From Geomesophilobacter sediminis (lineage in GTDB: Bacteria; Desulfobacterota; Desulfuromonadia; Geobacterales; Geobacteraceae), in assembly GCF_016458275.1 (NCBI RefSeq), contig NZ_JAEMHM010000006.1, positions 235,494 to 299,493 of the forward strand: DNA of 64,000 nucleotides, written 5' to 3'. The position numbers and the translations under genes are program-made. The notes under the pieces are model-generated. The model was not told where the DNA came from and made no database searches. It worked only from the letters and a program-made list of their open reading frames with translations. Of this stretch, positions 36,481-43,992 are shown piece by piece. Position 1 is the first letter of the stretch. Each line of letters begins with the position of its first letter.

Positions 36481-37315
36481 TACTCAGGCCATCCCGGGTT
36501 CCTCTTCCAGATTGCCCAAGGAAACCGAAGTCGACTCTTTCGAGCGAATCCTTGCGAGCCTCGCAGCAAAACCCAAATACCTCCCAGAGTGGCCGGATGG
36601 TCAACGAGCCATACCGAACGAGGTTCTCCGCTCAGCCCTCTTTAATTGCCGAAACAGAAATCAGAAACGCATCTTCCTCAAAGACATTGAAATAGCCGTC
36701 ATCGGCGACGGGCAGATCATGTACCGCGGAGAAGAGCTGCGCCAGGATGACGAGCTTGTCTGGCTCCATCTCATTCACTTGGCAAAGAAAGTCGCCCTCG
36801 GAGAATGCGTAGAGTTTACGCCCTATTCTTTCGTCAAGGCCCTTGGGTGGCCAATCAAGGGGCAAAGCTATGAGCGTCTCCGCACCTGCCTCAGCCGGAT
36901 GCAGGCTACCGCGATCCGCATCCATTCCAAGCGGCTCGGATGCTTTATCAGCGTATCGTTGATTCTCAAGTTCAAATCAAGGGACGAGAACAACGAAAAC
37001 ATGTCGCGATGGCAGGTTTGGGTAGGCGAGGAAATGCGGCTGCTGTTCGACGATGACTTTCTTACGAGGGTGAACTGGGAAACCAGAAAATCATTGCCGG
37101 ACGGGATCACGTCAAAGCTCTTCGGATATTGGGCGAGTCACCGGCAGCCATACCCGGTAAAAGTCGAGACCCTGGTCAAGCTATGCGGCTCCGAGATGGC
37201 GCAGAAAAACTTCAAGATCGAACTCAAGAAGGCCCTTGGCGAGCTCGTCAGGATTGAGTTTCTTGACAGTTGGGAAATCGTGGAGGACCTAGTTGCGGTC
37301 AAGAGGAGGTATTGA
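36470..37315 (+). CDS. trfA: TrfA-family plasmid replication initiator
   Basis: 281 residues from a TTG. Recognised from ordered TrfA features: LPEWPDGQRAIPNEVLRSALFNCR (about 38-61), LHLIHLAKKVALGECVEFTPYSFVKALGWP (about 97-126), NWETRKSLPDGITSKLFGYWASHRQPYPVKVETLVKLCGSE (about 202-242) and FKIELKKALGELVRIEFLDSWEI at the end. TrfA of RK2-type plasmids binds iterons and opens the origin; seven iterons lie directly downstream, the first overlapping this gene's stop codon. The start is uncertain: no in-frame ATG occurs before conserved sequence, and a small upstream ORF overlaps the TTG. Confidence 0.88.
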   Translation: MHCNTQAIPGSSSRLPKETEVDSFERILASLAAKPKYLPEWPDGQRAIPNEVLRSALFNCRNRNQKRIFLKDIEIAVIGDGQIMYRGEELRQDDELVWLHLIHLAKKVALGECVEFTPYSFVKALGWPIKGQSYERLRTCLSRMQATAIRIHSKRLGCFISVSLILKFKSRDENNENMSRWQVWVGEEMRLLFDDDFLTRVNWETRKSLPDGITSKLFGYWASHRQPYPVKVETLVKLCGSEMAQKNFKIELKKALGELVRIEFLDSWEIVEDLVAVKRRY

Positions 37316-37463
37316 CCTTTGACTTACCAGCTATTGACCTATGACCAACCAGCTATTGACCTTTGGCTTACCGGGCATTGACCTTTGACCAACCGGTATT
37401 GACCTATGCCAAACCAAAACATTGACCTTTGACTTACCGGACTGTTGACCTTTGACCAACTGC
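37311..37463 (+). repeat. oriV: Seven iterons: candidate oriV of the element
   Basis: Direct repeats of ATTGACCT(A/T)TG followed by acyaACC-GG. Copies begin at 37311, 37333, 37355, 37377, 37398, 37421 and 37444 (last one starts GTTGACC). Spacing is 22, 22, 22, 21, 23, 23, about two helical turns. The first overlaps the trfA stop codon; an AT-rich stretch (about 37520-37555) follows, as expected at a melting site. Confidence 0.9.
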
Positions 37464-37576
37464 ATGTCCGGAGAATCGCAAGCAATGACAGTGCATTGCG
37501 GGGTTTTCAACAACCCGCTAACCATATTCTAACCCTTTTTAACCAAATAAGGGGAGCAAGCCAGGAGGAGAGACGC

Positions 37577-37942
37577 ATGAACTGCCAATTTCCATACGAT
37601 GCAATGGCCATCGTCATAACTCACTTGCGACGGTCTGGAATGACGATCTCCAAAGCCGGTGATTCCTACCGGATCGTAGAAGGGATCTTAAATCTCAACG
37701 TCGTCAGCGAAGCTGTACGGGACCGGGCAATAACAATTGCCGAAGACGGTTCTATCCAGATATGCGGGGCGTATATCCCCACAGGATGGGACATCGTTCG
37801 GATTCGCCGGAAAGTGGAAGATCATTTGCGGAAATCTGCCTCCACAGAAGAAATCATCCGTATCGCCTCATGCCTTGGCGTCACGCTGATTTCTAGCGAC
37901 AGGGAGATCGCGAAGCCAGACTTCTCGGTTCCAGGCATTTAG
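37577..37942 (+). CDS. Unknown protein next to the iterons
   Basis: 121 residues from MNCQFPYDAMAIVITHLRRSG. GGAGGAG lies six bases before ATG. The N-terminal half is mixed (AITIAEDGSIQICGAYIPTGWDIV) and the C-terminal half helical (RRKVEDHLRKSASTEEIIRIASCLGVTLI), with a possible HTH-like end. I do not recognise a family. Placement directly after the origin suggests a replication or copy-number role, which is inference only. A strong terminator follows at 38003. Confidence 0.7.
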   Translation: MNCQFPYDAMAIVITHLRRSGMTISKAGDSYRIVEGILNLNVVSEAVRDRAITIAEDGSIQICGAYIPTGWDIVRIRRKVEDHLRKSASTEEIIRIASCLGVTLISSDREIAKPDFSVPGI

Positions 37943-38002
37943 CAGCTGTTTTCATAACCGCATATTTCATTGCTGGCACGGCCAAGCGCTTTCAGGCGCG
38001 GC

Positions 38003-38045
38003 AAAGCCGGTCTTCGGAGCTCGACTCCGTGGCCGGCTTTTTTTG
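38003..38045 (+). terminator. Terminator after the replication module
   Basis: AAAGCCGG (38003-38010) pairs with CCGGCTTT (38033-38040), with an inner CGGAG/CTCCG stem, then TTTTG and TTTTT. Confidence 0.9.
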
Positions 38046-38060
38046 TTTTTCGGAGGCAAC

Positions 38061-38657
38061 ATGGATTTCCTGATGGCTGTCGAGTGGGTTCAAGAAAACA
38101 GGGAGGGCATCAAGTTGATGATCTCCCAGTATCGCAAGTTCTCGCCCTACGAAGAGAGCGACTACATCCAGGAAGCCTATGAGGCGGCAATGGTGGCGAC
38201 CTTGCGAAGCGAATCGAAGGGGATACCGTTCGAGGCCGCCTTCTGGACCATTTTTCGGAACCAGATCAGCGTCATGACCCCGAACCTCAACCACCACGGC
38301 TCGAACTCGATCTCATCTCACCTGTGCTCTTTCGACATCGACAACGTGTCAGCCAATGATCAGAACGGTGAAAGCGATATGGTCATAGAGGCGGTATTCG
38401 AGGCGATCCAGCAGCATCTCACCAAGAAGGAGCAAGAAATCTTCTCCTTGTCTCTCGGCTTGACCGAAGCGGGAGCGTTGTCCAGCTATGAGATTGCCAA
38501 GCTCCTCGGTTGCTTGCCGACCAACATACGCAACACGTTCAGCAGGGTCTTCAGCCGATTGAAGAAGCTGGTCGCCGAAGGCGTTGTCGATCCGGCGAGG
38601 ATCAGAAATGAACAGTTCAACTCCAGGCAGAGAAGTTCGGCAGGTGCCTGCATGTGA
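38061..38657 (+). CDS. Sigma-70-like regulatory protein
   Basis: 198 residues from MDFLMAVEWVQENREG. Residues about 30-65 (SPYEESDYIQEAYEAAMVATLRSESKGIPFEAAFWTIFRNQI) resemble region 2 of small sigma factors, and about 115-165 (LTKKEQEIFSLSLGLTEAGALSSYEIAKLLGCLPTNIRNTFSRVFSRLKKL) match region 4 with its HTH. Between them lies a variable linker. It could be an element-borne sigma factor or a degenerate relative acting as an activator. GGAGG lies before ATG. Its stop overlaps the next gene's GTG, so 38061 and 38654 form a unit. Placed before the partition and transfer operons. Confidence 0.7.
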   Translation: MDFLMAVEWVQENREGIKLMISQYRKFSPYEESDYIQEAYEAAMVATLRSESKGIPFEAAFWTIFRNQISVMTPNLNHHGSNSISSHLCSFDIDNVSANDQNGESDMVIEAVFEAIQQHLTKKEQEIFSLSLGLTEAGALSSYEIAKLLGCLPTNIRNTFSRVFSRLKKLVAEGVVDPARIRNEQFNSRQRSSAGACM

Positions 38658-39190
38658 AACCTCCCGAACACCAGCCCCAAGGACAACCCACTATGGATCT
38701 CAAAACCGCCGTGAAGACCTTCAAACCGGTCACCGGCAAGGTCATGAGGAGATTGTCGCAGGACAACATCATTTCCTTCCCTCTCGACGATGCCGATCAA
38801 CGCCTTCTGTCTTCTCTCAGTCACATCTGGAGGCACGACTGGTATGTCTCCCAGATGAACAAATCGTTCAGGCCAGACAAGAGAGCGGCAATGCTGGCTT
38901 TCCCGGAATTCGGAAAGATCGAGCGCTACATCCTCAGCACTTATCTGAATCTGAAACCCCGCATGAAGGTATCGGTGACCGAGATGGCCGACAGGATTCA
39001 CGAGTTCTTCGAGGTCGAGTATCCGCTGAGCAAGATAAAGAGGGTCAGACAGATCGCTTACAACCTCCGCCGCAGATCGAGGGAGGAGTCATGCAAGCGG
39101 ACCATGATCCAACTGGCTCTGCTGGAGGAATCCAAGGAAAAAAATTCGCGGGAACGTCTGTCATTTTCACCAGATAAACTTTCAAAATGA
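38654..39190 (+). CDS. Unknown protein coupled to the sigma-like gene
   Basis: 178 residues if it starts at the GTG overlapping the upstream stop (ATGTGA); a shorter start at ATG 38693 (MDLKTAVKTFKPV) is possible. The protein is basic and helical, with RHDWYVSQMNKSFRPDKRAAMLAFPEFGKIERYI and KIKRVRQIAYNLRRRSREESCKR near the end, which suggests nucleic-acid contact. No family recognised. Its 3' end overlaps a 35-bp near-perfect palindrome. Confidence 0.65.
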   Translation: MKPPEHQPQGQPTMDLKTAVKTFKPVTGKVMRRLSQDNIISFPLDDADQRLLSSLSHIWRHDWYVSQMNKSFRPDKRAAMLAFPEFGKIERYILSTYLNLKPRMKVSVTEMADRIHEFFEVEYPLSKIKRVRQIAYNLRRRSREESCKRTMIQLALLEESKEKNSRERLSFSPDKLSK

Positions 39191-39211
39191 ACGTAGTTCA
39201 TTATGAAAGTT
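39177..39211. promoter_or_regulatory. 35-bp near-perfect palindrome
   Basis: AACTTTCAAAATGAAC and GTTCATTATGAAAGTT around GTA: 16-base arms with one mismatch. It overlaps the stop of the previous gene and precedes the next by about 40 bp. Either a dimeric operator or a hairpin. Confidence 0.65.
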
Positions 39212-39253
39212 ATTGTTGCGCCCTGCTGCGCATGGCATCGAACGGAGGTGGAC

Positions 39254-39871
39254 ATGGAACGGGAAGACTTGATTCAGGATATCAGGGGGCAGATCGTCGT
39301 TGCGTTTCTCTCTGGAATGAGCGTTGTGGAAATCACCAGGGCACTCAAGAAAGGCAATGTCGAGTTCGTGCACAGCTTCCTCAGAAGTATCGGTCACATC
39401 AAGAGCATGGACAAGGAGTCCTATCATCAGTCTTTCGATATCGACTGGCCTCTCGAAGCGGCGCTCCGAAAGATCGGATACACATTCGCCAGATGGTGTA
39501 AGGGATGGGGATTCGATCCAGCCGTTGCGGAATTGGTCCTCAAGGACCGGCCCAATATTGACCATACCCCGAAGGAGCATGAGGCCATGAAACGGGACTT
39601 CCCGGAAGCCTATGCCAAGGTGTTCGGCAAAGATGCCGAACAAGCATCTGCAGCAGTGAAAGCGAAAAAGCAGTATCCAACGATATGCCTTACGAGGGAC
39701 AGCTTGCGGGAAGCCTACCTTGCCGAGATCCCCGGCCCGCCGGTTCTGAATGCGTGCGGTGCCAGCCTGGATCATGCGTATGAACGGATCAAGGAGGTAT
39801 GGAAACTTTACGAAAGTCTTTTGAGGCTCAAATCCGCGATCGAAAACCACATCGCCAGAGAATCCTTTTAG
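39254..39871 (+). CDS. Unknown element protein
   Basis: 205 residues from MEREDLIQDIRGQIVVAF, with GGAGG five bases before ATG. The first 60 residues (FLSGMSVVEITRALKKGNVEFVHSFLRSIG) look like an HTH-type helical region. The rest is mostly charged helix, ending SLLRLKSAIENHIARESF. No known motif is recognised. A regulatory role upstream of the parM/transfer region is possible. No membrane or signal sequence. Confidence 0.65.
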   Translation: MEREDLIQDIRGQIVVAFLSGMSVVEITRALKKGNVEFVHSFLRSIGHIKSMDKESYHQSFDIDWPLEAALRKIGYTFARWCKGWGFDPAVAELVLKDRPNIDHTPKEHEAMKRDFPEAYAKVFGKDAEQASAAVKAKKQYPTICLTRDSLREAYLAEIPGPPVLNACGASLDHAYERIKEVWKLYESLLRLKSAIENHIARESF

Positions 39872-39999
39872 GGCGCCAAATAGGTCGCTGTTTTGGCTGA
39901 TAGCCAGGCGACACCCCGAATATGGTTGCCAAATCTCCGCCATAATCGTCACAGTTCGGACATATCCCCATTTTTTTCTCCATTTTCCTCCCCAATAGA

Positions 40000-40017
40000 T
40001 GTCCCCCCGCTAGATAT
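40000..40017 (+). promoter_or_regulatory. 18-bp motif shared by partition and transfer operons, copy 1
   Basis: TGTCCCCCCGCTAGATAT, 55 bp before parM. It matches 41328-41345 at 16 of 18 positions. An extra TGTCCGAAC block (reverse strand, 39954-39962) lies nearby, as at the second copy (41316-41324). Confidence 0.6.
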
Positions 40018-40022
40018 GGGGG

Positions 40023-40048
40023 TAATGGGGAACATTTGTTCCCCATTA
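40023..40048. promoter_or_regulatory. Perfect 11-bp inverted repeat upstream of parM
   Basis: TAATGGGGAAC, ATTT, GTTCCCCATTA. Ends 23 bp before the parM start, directly in front of its ribosome site. Candidate operator, or the binding site of the small partition protein. Confidence 0.7.
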
Positions 40049-40071
40049 ACGACACCATAAGGGAGGCAAAC

Positions 40072-40953
40072 ATGAACGTGCTGGTCTGTGATCTGGGGTT
40101 TTCTTCGGCCAAATGGATCTACGGGGAGAGGAAAGGCAGGATAATCTCCGCTTTCCGGTATGACGGAGACAATCTTCTCATCGGGGAAGAGGCGCTGCTC
40201 TCTTCCGGCTCCTCCTACCTTAAGACAATGGAGGAACTGGGAAGGTACTATCCTGTTTTCGTGGAACATTGCCAGCAAATCGCGGAAACTTCCGGGGAAC
40301 TGGTACTGGCTGTCGGCCTGCCTTACTCCTACTGGCTGGAGCAGAATAAGCCCGGGGGGGCGGTACCCGCCATAGCCAAGGCTCTTTCCGGCGGCGCGAT
40401 CAGCGATGTCGCAGTTTTTCCGCAGGGGCTCGGCGGCATCAGGGATTACCTTGACCAGGCCAATGAACGTCCTGACGGCAACGTCCTCGGCATCGACATC
40501 GGGTTCAATACCGTCATAGTGACGCTTTTCTCCCCGGCCAGGAGGCAAATCATCTACGGCAAGACGCTCAACAAGCGCGGGGTCCATCAGATGGCGACGA
40601 GCTTCCTGCTACCCCGCATCAAGAACCTCGCTCCGTCAGGGACGTTCACTCCCGTCGAGATTGCGTTTCTCATCGAGAAAGGATACCTGCAATACGGCTT
40701 TGAGCGCCATGACGTGACCAGGGAAATCCATGAAGCGGGGGTAACCTACATCGAGCACATCCTGAAAGATGTCCAGGGGGAATTGCAGGCCCACGTCGGA
40801 ATGCATGCCGACTTCAACCGGGTCCTGCTGTTCGGCGGAGGGGCAGCACTTCTCAAAGACGACTTTCCGGCAAAGAACATCGAGGTTGTCATCCTGCCTG
40901 AGCCGGAATTCGCTAACGCCCGGGGATTCCTGTCGCTCGCCGGCGGAAAGTGA
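40072..40953 (+). CDS. parM: ParM/StbA actin-like partition ATPase
   Basis: 293 residues. Actin-fold motifs: phosphate 1 CDLGFSSAKW (about 5-14), phosphate 2 GIDIGFNTVIVTL (about 140-152), adenosine motif VLLFGGGAALLKDDF (about 256-270). Plasmid ParM proteins form filaments that push sister copies apart. GGGAGG lies before ATG at 40072. Followed after seven bases by a small ParR-like gene. The pair makes sense for an element that replicates after excision. Confidence 0.85.
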   Translation: MNVLVCDLGFSSAKWIYGERKGRIISAFRYDGDNLLIGEEALLSSGSSYLKTMEELGRYYPVFVEHCQQIAETSGELVLAVGLPYSYWLEQNKPGGAVPAIAKALSGGAISDVAVFPQGLGGIRDYLDQANERPDGNVLGIDIGFNTVIVTLFSPARRQIIYGKTLNKRGVHQMATSFLLPRIKNLAPSGTFTPVEIAFLIEKGYLQYGFERHDVTREIHEAGVTYIEHILKDVQGELQAHVGMHADFNRVLLFGGGAALLKDDFPAKNIEVVILPEPEFANARGFLSLAGGK

Positions 40954-40960
40954 GAGTGAC

Positions 40961-41266
40961 ATGCCACAGTACACGATCAAGATCAACACATACGATCCGG
41001 TCATCATCGAGGCTTTCGCCCGCTTACGGAAGAGCCGGAAGCAGGCGGCGTTCACGCAGGAGGCGCTGAAACACTTCATCGCCTCCGACAAGGGGGCTCA
41101 GGTCATCAAGCTCATGAGCCAGGAAACCCGGCCGTCACCAGGGTCGGACTCGCCTCAGCCACTGAAGGTTCATCATGAAACGCGGCCTCCGGCCTCATCG
41201 GCGAATGATGTCCGCAAACCATCGCTGGAACCCTGCAGCGATGTCCTGGAAAAAATTTTGAAATAG
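40961..41266 (+). CDS. Small ParR-like protein
   Basis: 101 residues. The first 45 (MPQYTIKINTYDPVIIEAFARLRKSRKQAAFTQEALKHFIAS) fit a ribbon-helix-helix DNA-binding fold: one beta-strand, then two helices. The tail is disordered with many Pro and Ser, ending DVLEKILK, as ParR tails that contact ParM often do. I infer the partner role from position after parM and size. No usual strong ribosome site; GAGAGTGAC precedes ATG. Confidence 0.65.
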   Translation: MPQYTIKINTYDPVIIEAFARLRKSRKQAAFTQEALKHFIASDKGAQVIKLMSQETRPSPGSDSPQPLKVHHETRPPASSANDVRKPSLEPCSDVLEKILK

Positions 41267-41268
41267 CC

Positions 41269-41302
41269 GAATGCCCCGTTTTCCGCGGGGCATTCTCATT
41301 TT
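41269..41302 (+). terminator. Terminator after the partition genes
   Basis: GAATGCCCCG (41269-41278) pairs with CGGGGCATTC (41286-41295), followed by TCATTTT. Separates parMR from the transfer operon. Confidence 0.85.
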
Positions 41303-41327
41303 CCCGCCTCGTTTCTGTCCGAACAAC

Positions 41328-41345
41328 TGTCCCCCCCATAGATAT
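41328..41345 (+). promoter_or_regulatory. 18-bp motif shared by partition and transfer operons, copy 2
   Basis: TGTCCCCCCCATAGATAT, 31 bp before the first gene of the transfer operon; TGTCCGAAC (41316-41324) lies just upstream. Confidence 0.6.
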
Positions 41346-41375
41346 TACCCGTGAAAGAAACAATTCGGAGGTCCC

Positions 41376-41972
41376 ATGCCCGGAAGATACATCGCCATCG
41401 GATTGGCACTCCTTGTTCCCGTCGCTGCCGAAGCCGCAGTCATCAAGCAGAGGCCCTTTGACTACTCCTTTGAGGTGGCAGACGTGAGGGGAAGCGACGT
41501 CTTCGTGGTCTGTACAAGCTCTCCCGATGATCGGCTCTCCGTGCTGCCAGCTCCCCCACCACTGGCAGTACGGTCGAGTCGTGACGAAATCCCGGTGAAA
41601 GAAGTGCTGAAGACGGCGCCGCCGGCAGTTGATGCCCGCAAGGATTGCGTCAATTGTCTCCTGGGAACGGTCAGGTTTGCCTTCGACAGCTGGGAGATAA
41701 CGAAGGATCAGCGGGCAAAACTCGAGGAGGTGATCAAAACGGTTCCGGAAGGTGCGGTCGTCAACATTGACGGTTACACCTGCGATCTTGGCAGCGCGTC
41801 CCACAACTTGCGCCTCTCATACAAGAGGGCGAACAAGGTCGCTGCGTATCTGCGCGGAAAGGGCGTTCCCGTGGGGAGAGTGAATGGCCTGGGCGAGTGC
41901 TGTCCCGTGTCCGACGACAAGCCGCAAAACAGACGTGTCGAGATAAGCACACAGCAAAAGGAGGAGAAGTGA
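41376..41972 (+). CDS. OmpA/Pal-domain envelope protein heading the transfer operon
   Basis: 198 residues. Signal peptide MPGRYIAIGLALLVPVAAEA, then an unconserved region with Pro-rich PAPPPLAV. The C-terminal domain from about 95 has the OmpA-like pattern VRFAFDSWEITKDQRAKLEEVIKTV, then VVNIDGYTCDLGSASHNLRLSYKRANKVAAYLRGKGV, ending GECCPVSDDKPQNRRVEIS. It should bind peptidoglycan and anchor the transfer machine in the wall. GGAGG lies before ATG. Its stop overlaps the start of the next gene. Confidence 0.87.
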   Translation: MPGRYIAIGLALLVPVAAEAAVIKQRPFDYSFEVADVRGSDVFVVCTSSPDDRLSVLPAPPPLAVRSSRDEIPVKEVLKTAPPAVDARKDCVNCLLGTVRFAFDSWEITKDQRAKLEEVIKTVPEGAVVNIDGYTCDLGSASHNLRLSYKRANKVAAYLRGKGVPVGRVNGLGECCPVSDDKPQNRRVEISTQQKEEK

Positions 41973-42709
41973 GAGTTCTGACGAAGAAAAAGCTCAAGAT
42001 CGGCGGGATCATCCTGGTCATCGTCACCACGGCGGGTCTTTCCGCGGCGAACGAGAGCCTGAAGTCCGAGGAGAAAAACCTGAAGAAGAGCTTTCCGAAT
42101 CTGAGAGTAGACAATTTCAGGGAATCACCCGTGAAGGGGCTGTACGAGATCGTTGCCGGAAACCAGGTTTTCTACTTCAGCCCGGACGGCTTCCTGATGT
42201 TCGGCGAACTGTGGAGCAAGGACGGGAAAAACCTGACCGCCGAGACACGCGAGAAGGTCCTGGCCGAGAAACTGAAAAGCATCCCGCTGGACAAGGCCCT
42301 GAAAATCGGCTCCGGCCCGCACCAGGTCATCGAGTTCACCGACCCTGATTGTCCCTTCTGCCGCAAAGTGGACGAACTCCTCGCGAAGAGGACCGACATC
42401 ACCCGCTATGTGTTCTTCTTCCCGCTTCGGAGAATTCATCCTGATGCGGAAAAGAAGGCCCGTTACATCCTGTCGCAGAAGGAGAAGGAGAATGCATTCC
42501 GTGAGGTTCTCAGCGGCACACTGGACGGCAAGCCGATACCGCAGGATGAAAACAATGCCTCGCAACTGGAGGAGATGGAAAAAGTCGCCCAGAGCATTGG
42601 CGTGCAAGGGACGCCGGCCATCTGGATTGACGGCGTTGCGATCAACGGGGCGGACATCCCGCGCATAAAGGCGCTTCTGGACGGAAAGGGGGTGAATGTC
42701 CCGAAATAA
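41969..42709 (+). CDS. DsbC-like disulfide isomerase of the transfer system
   Basis: 246 residues from a GTG in AAGGAGGAGAAGTGA, overlapping the previous stop. N-terminal membrane or signal segment (about 10-27, IGGIILVIVTTAGLSA); DsbC-like dimer part; thioredoxin fold with Cys128-Pro-Phe-Cys131 in FTDPDCPFCRKVDE and cis-proline in VQGTPAIWIDG. It would fold the many disulfide-rich transfer proteins encoded downstream (TraN, TraU, TraV). Confidence 0.9.
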   Translation: MRVLTKKKLKIGGIILVIVTTAGLSAANESLKSEEKNLKKSFPNLRVDNFRESPVKGLYEIVAGNQVFYFSPDGFLMFGELWSKDGKNLTAETREKVLAEKLKSIPLDKALKIGSGPHQVIEFTDPDCPFCRKVDELLAKRTDITRYVFFFPLRRIHPDAEKKARYILSQKEKENAFREVLSGTLDGKPIPQDENNASQLEEMEKVAQSIGVQGTPAIWIDGVAINGADIPRIKALLDGKGVNVPK

Positions 42710-42767
42710 CGTCAGACGAGTCACGAGGGTAGCAAGTCGTCACACCACAACAAGGAAGGAGAACAAA

Positions 42768-43073
42768 ATGAAATTTAACAGGAAAAAGATGTTGATACTG
42801 TTCGGGCTCGCTGTGGCGGTCACCCTCGTGGCATCACAGGCCATGGCCCTCACCGCCCCCGTAGCCGGATCGTTCGGTTACGAGGCCTATGACTTTTTCA
42901 TCAACAAGCTGGTGAAGGGGCCCTTCGGGGCGATCGCCTCGGTCCTCCTCATCCTCACGAGCATCATCTTCTTCGTCAAGCAGACCCTCGCACCGGCAAT
43001 TACCTGCATCCTGGCCGGGGTCCTGCTCATCAACGCAAGCGCCATCGTGACCTCTCTCGGCTGCGTAATGTAA
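42768..43073 (+). CDS. traA: TraA/TrbC-type conjugative pilin precursor
   Basis: 101 residues. Long leader MKFNRKKMLILFGLAVAVTLVASQAMA, then a small mature protein of about 74 residues with two membrane helices (about 55-72 and 75-95) linked by a short turn, ending SAIVTSLGCVM. That is the layout of F-type pilins. AAGGAG lies before ATG. A hairpin after the gene fits high expression relative to the genes downstream. Confidence 0.8.
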   Translation: MKFNRKKMLILFGLAVAVTLVASQAMALTAPVAGSFGYEAYDFFINKLVKGPFGAIASVLLILTSIIFFVKQTLAPAITCILAGVLLINASAIVTSLGCVM

Positions 43074-43089
43074 CTGTAACAACAGACGG

Positions 43090-43112
43090 AGGGGGGATCA
43101 CTCCCCCCTTTT
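43090..43112 (+). terminator. Attenuator-like hairpin between pilin gene and traL
   Basis: AGGGGGG and CCCCCCTT around ATCACT, followed by TTTT. Probably partial termination, letting pilin mRNA exceed the rest of the operon. Confidence 0.65.
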
Positions 43113-43127
43113 CAAGGAGAACGCGGG

Positions 43128-43391
43128 ATGGTCCGTTTCCCCCAATATCTTAGCCAACCCTTCCAGATCCTCTGGTTCGAGCCCGACGACATGGCTTTTA
43201 TGGCGGTCGGCTTCATTTTCGCGCAGAAGTTTGGCGGCGTCTTCTGGTTTTTGATGTTCGTTCTTCCCTGGATATATGGCCGCATGAAGAAACGGTATCC
43301 CAGGGGCTTTCTGCGCCACACGCTTTACTTCACGGGGATCGCGCCAATGAGGGGTTATCCCCATTTCTTCCAGAAGCATTTCCTCGATTGA
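43128..43391 (+). CDS. traL: TraL conjugal transfer protein
   Basis: 87 residues. N-terminus FPQYLSQPFQILWFEPDDMAFMAVGFIFAQKFGG and two membrane segments (about 23-40 and 42-52), then RMKKRYPRGFLRHTLYFTGI. This is the usual TraL pattern (VirB3-like) that precedes TraE in F-type systems. AAGGAGAACGCGGG precedes the ATG. First gene of the traL-E-K-B-V-C core. Confidence 0.88.
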   Translation: MVRFPQYLSQPFQILWFEPDDMAFMAVGFIFAQKFGGVFWFLMFVLPWIYGRMKKRYPRGFLRHTLYFTGIAPMRGYPHFFQKHFLD

Positions 43392-43413
43392 TCGCCTGAC
43401 AGGGAGACAGACA

Positions 43414-43992
43414 GTGAAACTGGATATTTTCCTCCAACGCAATTCGAACATCTTTGCCGAAAACCGACTGCTCAAGTTCGCCATCATCATACTGGGGGTG
43501 GCGGTCGTCATAAATACCGTCGGAGTCTTCACGGCCCTCGACAAGCAGAGGGTCATCCTCGTACCGCCGGTCATAAACTCGAAGTTGATGGTTTCCGGCG
43601 ACAAGGCTTCGGACGAATATCTGAAGGAGTTTACCAGATATGTTCTCGGACTGGCCCTCACCTACAACCCGGCAACCGCCCGGACCCAGTTCAGCGAGAT
43701 CCTGGCTGTCTACGATCCTTCAGAGTTCCAGAAGGCGAGGAAGGAACTGTACGAGCTGGCCGACAAGATCGAGAATGCCCGCGCCTCCAGCGCTTTCTAT
43801 ATCCAGTCGATCACCAACGATGCAGACAAGCGTCGCATCGAGGTCGCAGGCACAAAGAACACCTACATGGCCGAGCAGAAGGCCGATTCCGTCCAGACCA
43901 CCTACATCATCGAATACCGCTTCGACAGCGGAAAATTCATCCTCACTCGTCTCTACGAAAAGACGGCGCAGGGTGAGAACAAGGGGGCATGA
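43414..43992 (+). CDS. traE: TraE conjugal transfer protein
   Basis: 192 residues from a GTG. One membrane helix near the N-terminus (about 23-44, FAIIILGVAVVINTVGVFTAL), then a periplasmic domain like VirB8/TraE: ASDEYLKEFTRYVLGLALTYNPATARTQFSEILAVYDP is the conserved stretch. It is an inner-membrane scaffold of the F-type machine. AGGGAGAC precedes the start. Ends overlapping traK. Confidence 0.9.
   Translation: MKLDIFLQRNSNIFAENRLLKFAIIILGVAVVINTVGVFTALDKQRVILVPPVINSKLMVSGDKASDEYLKEFTRYVLGLALTYNPATARTQFSEILAVYDPSEFQKARKELYELADKIENARASSAFYIQSITNDADKRRIEVAGTKNTYMAEQKADSVQTTYIIEYRFDSGKFILTRLYEKTAQGENKGA

Noticed and set aside
37311..37463. CRISPR array at the seven repeats
   Set aside because: Repeat unit equals the period (21-23 bp), so there are no spacers, and no cas genes are near; TrfA next door explains iterons.
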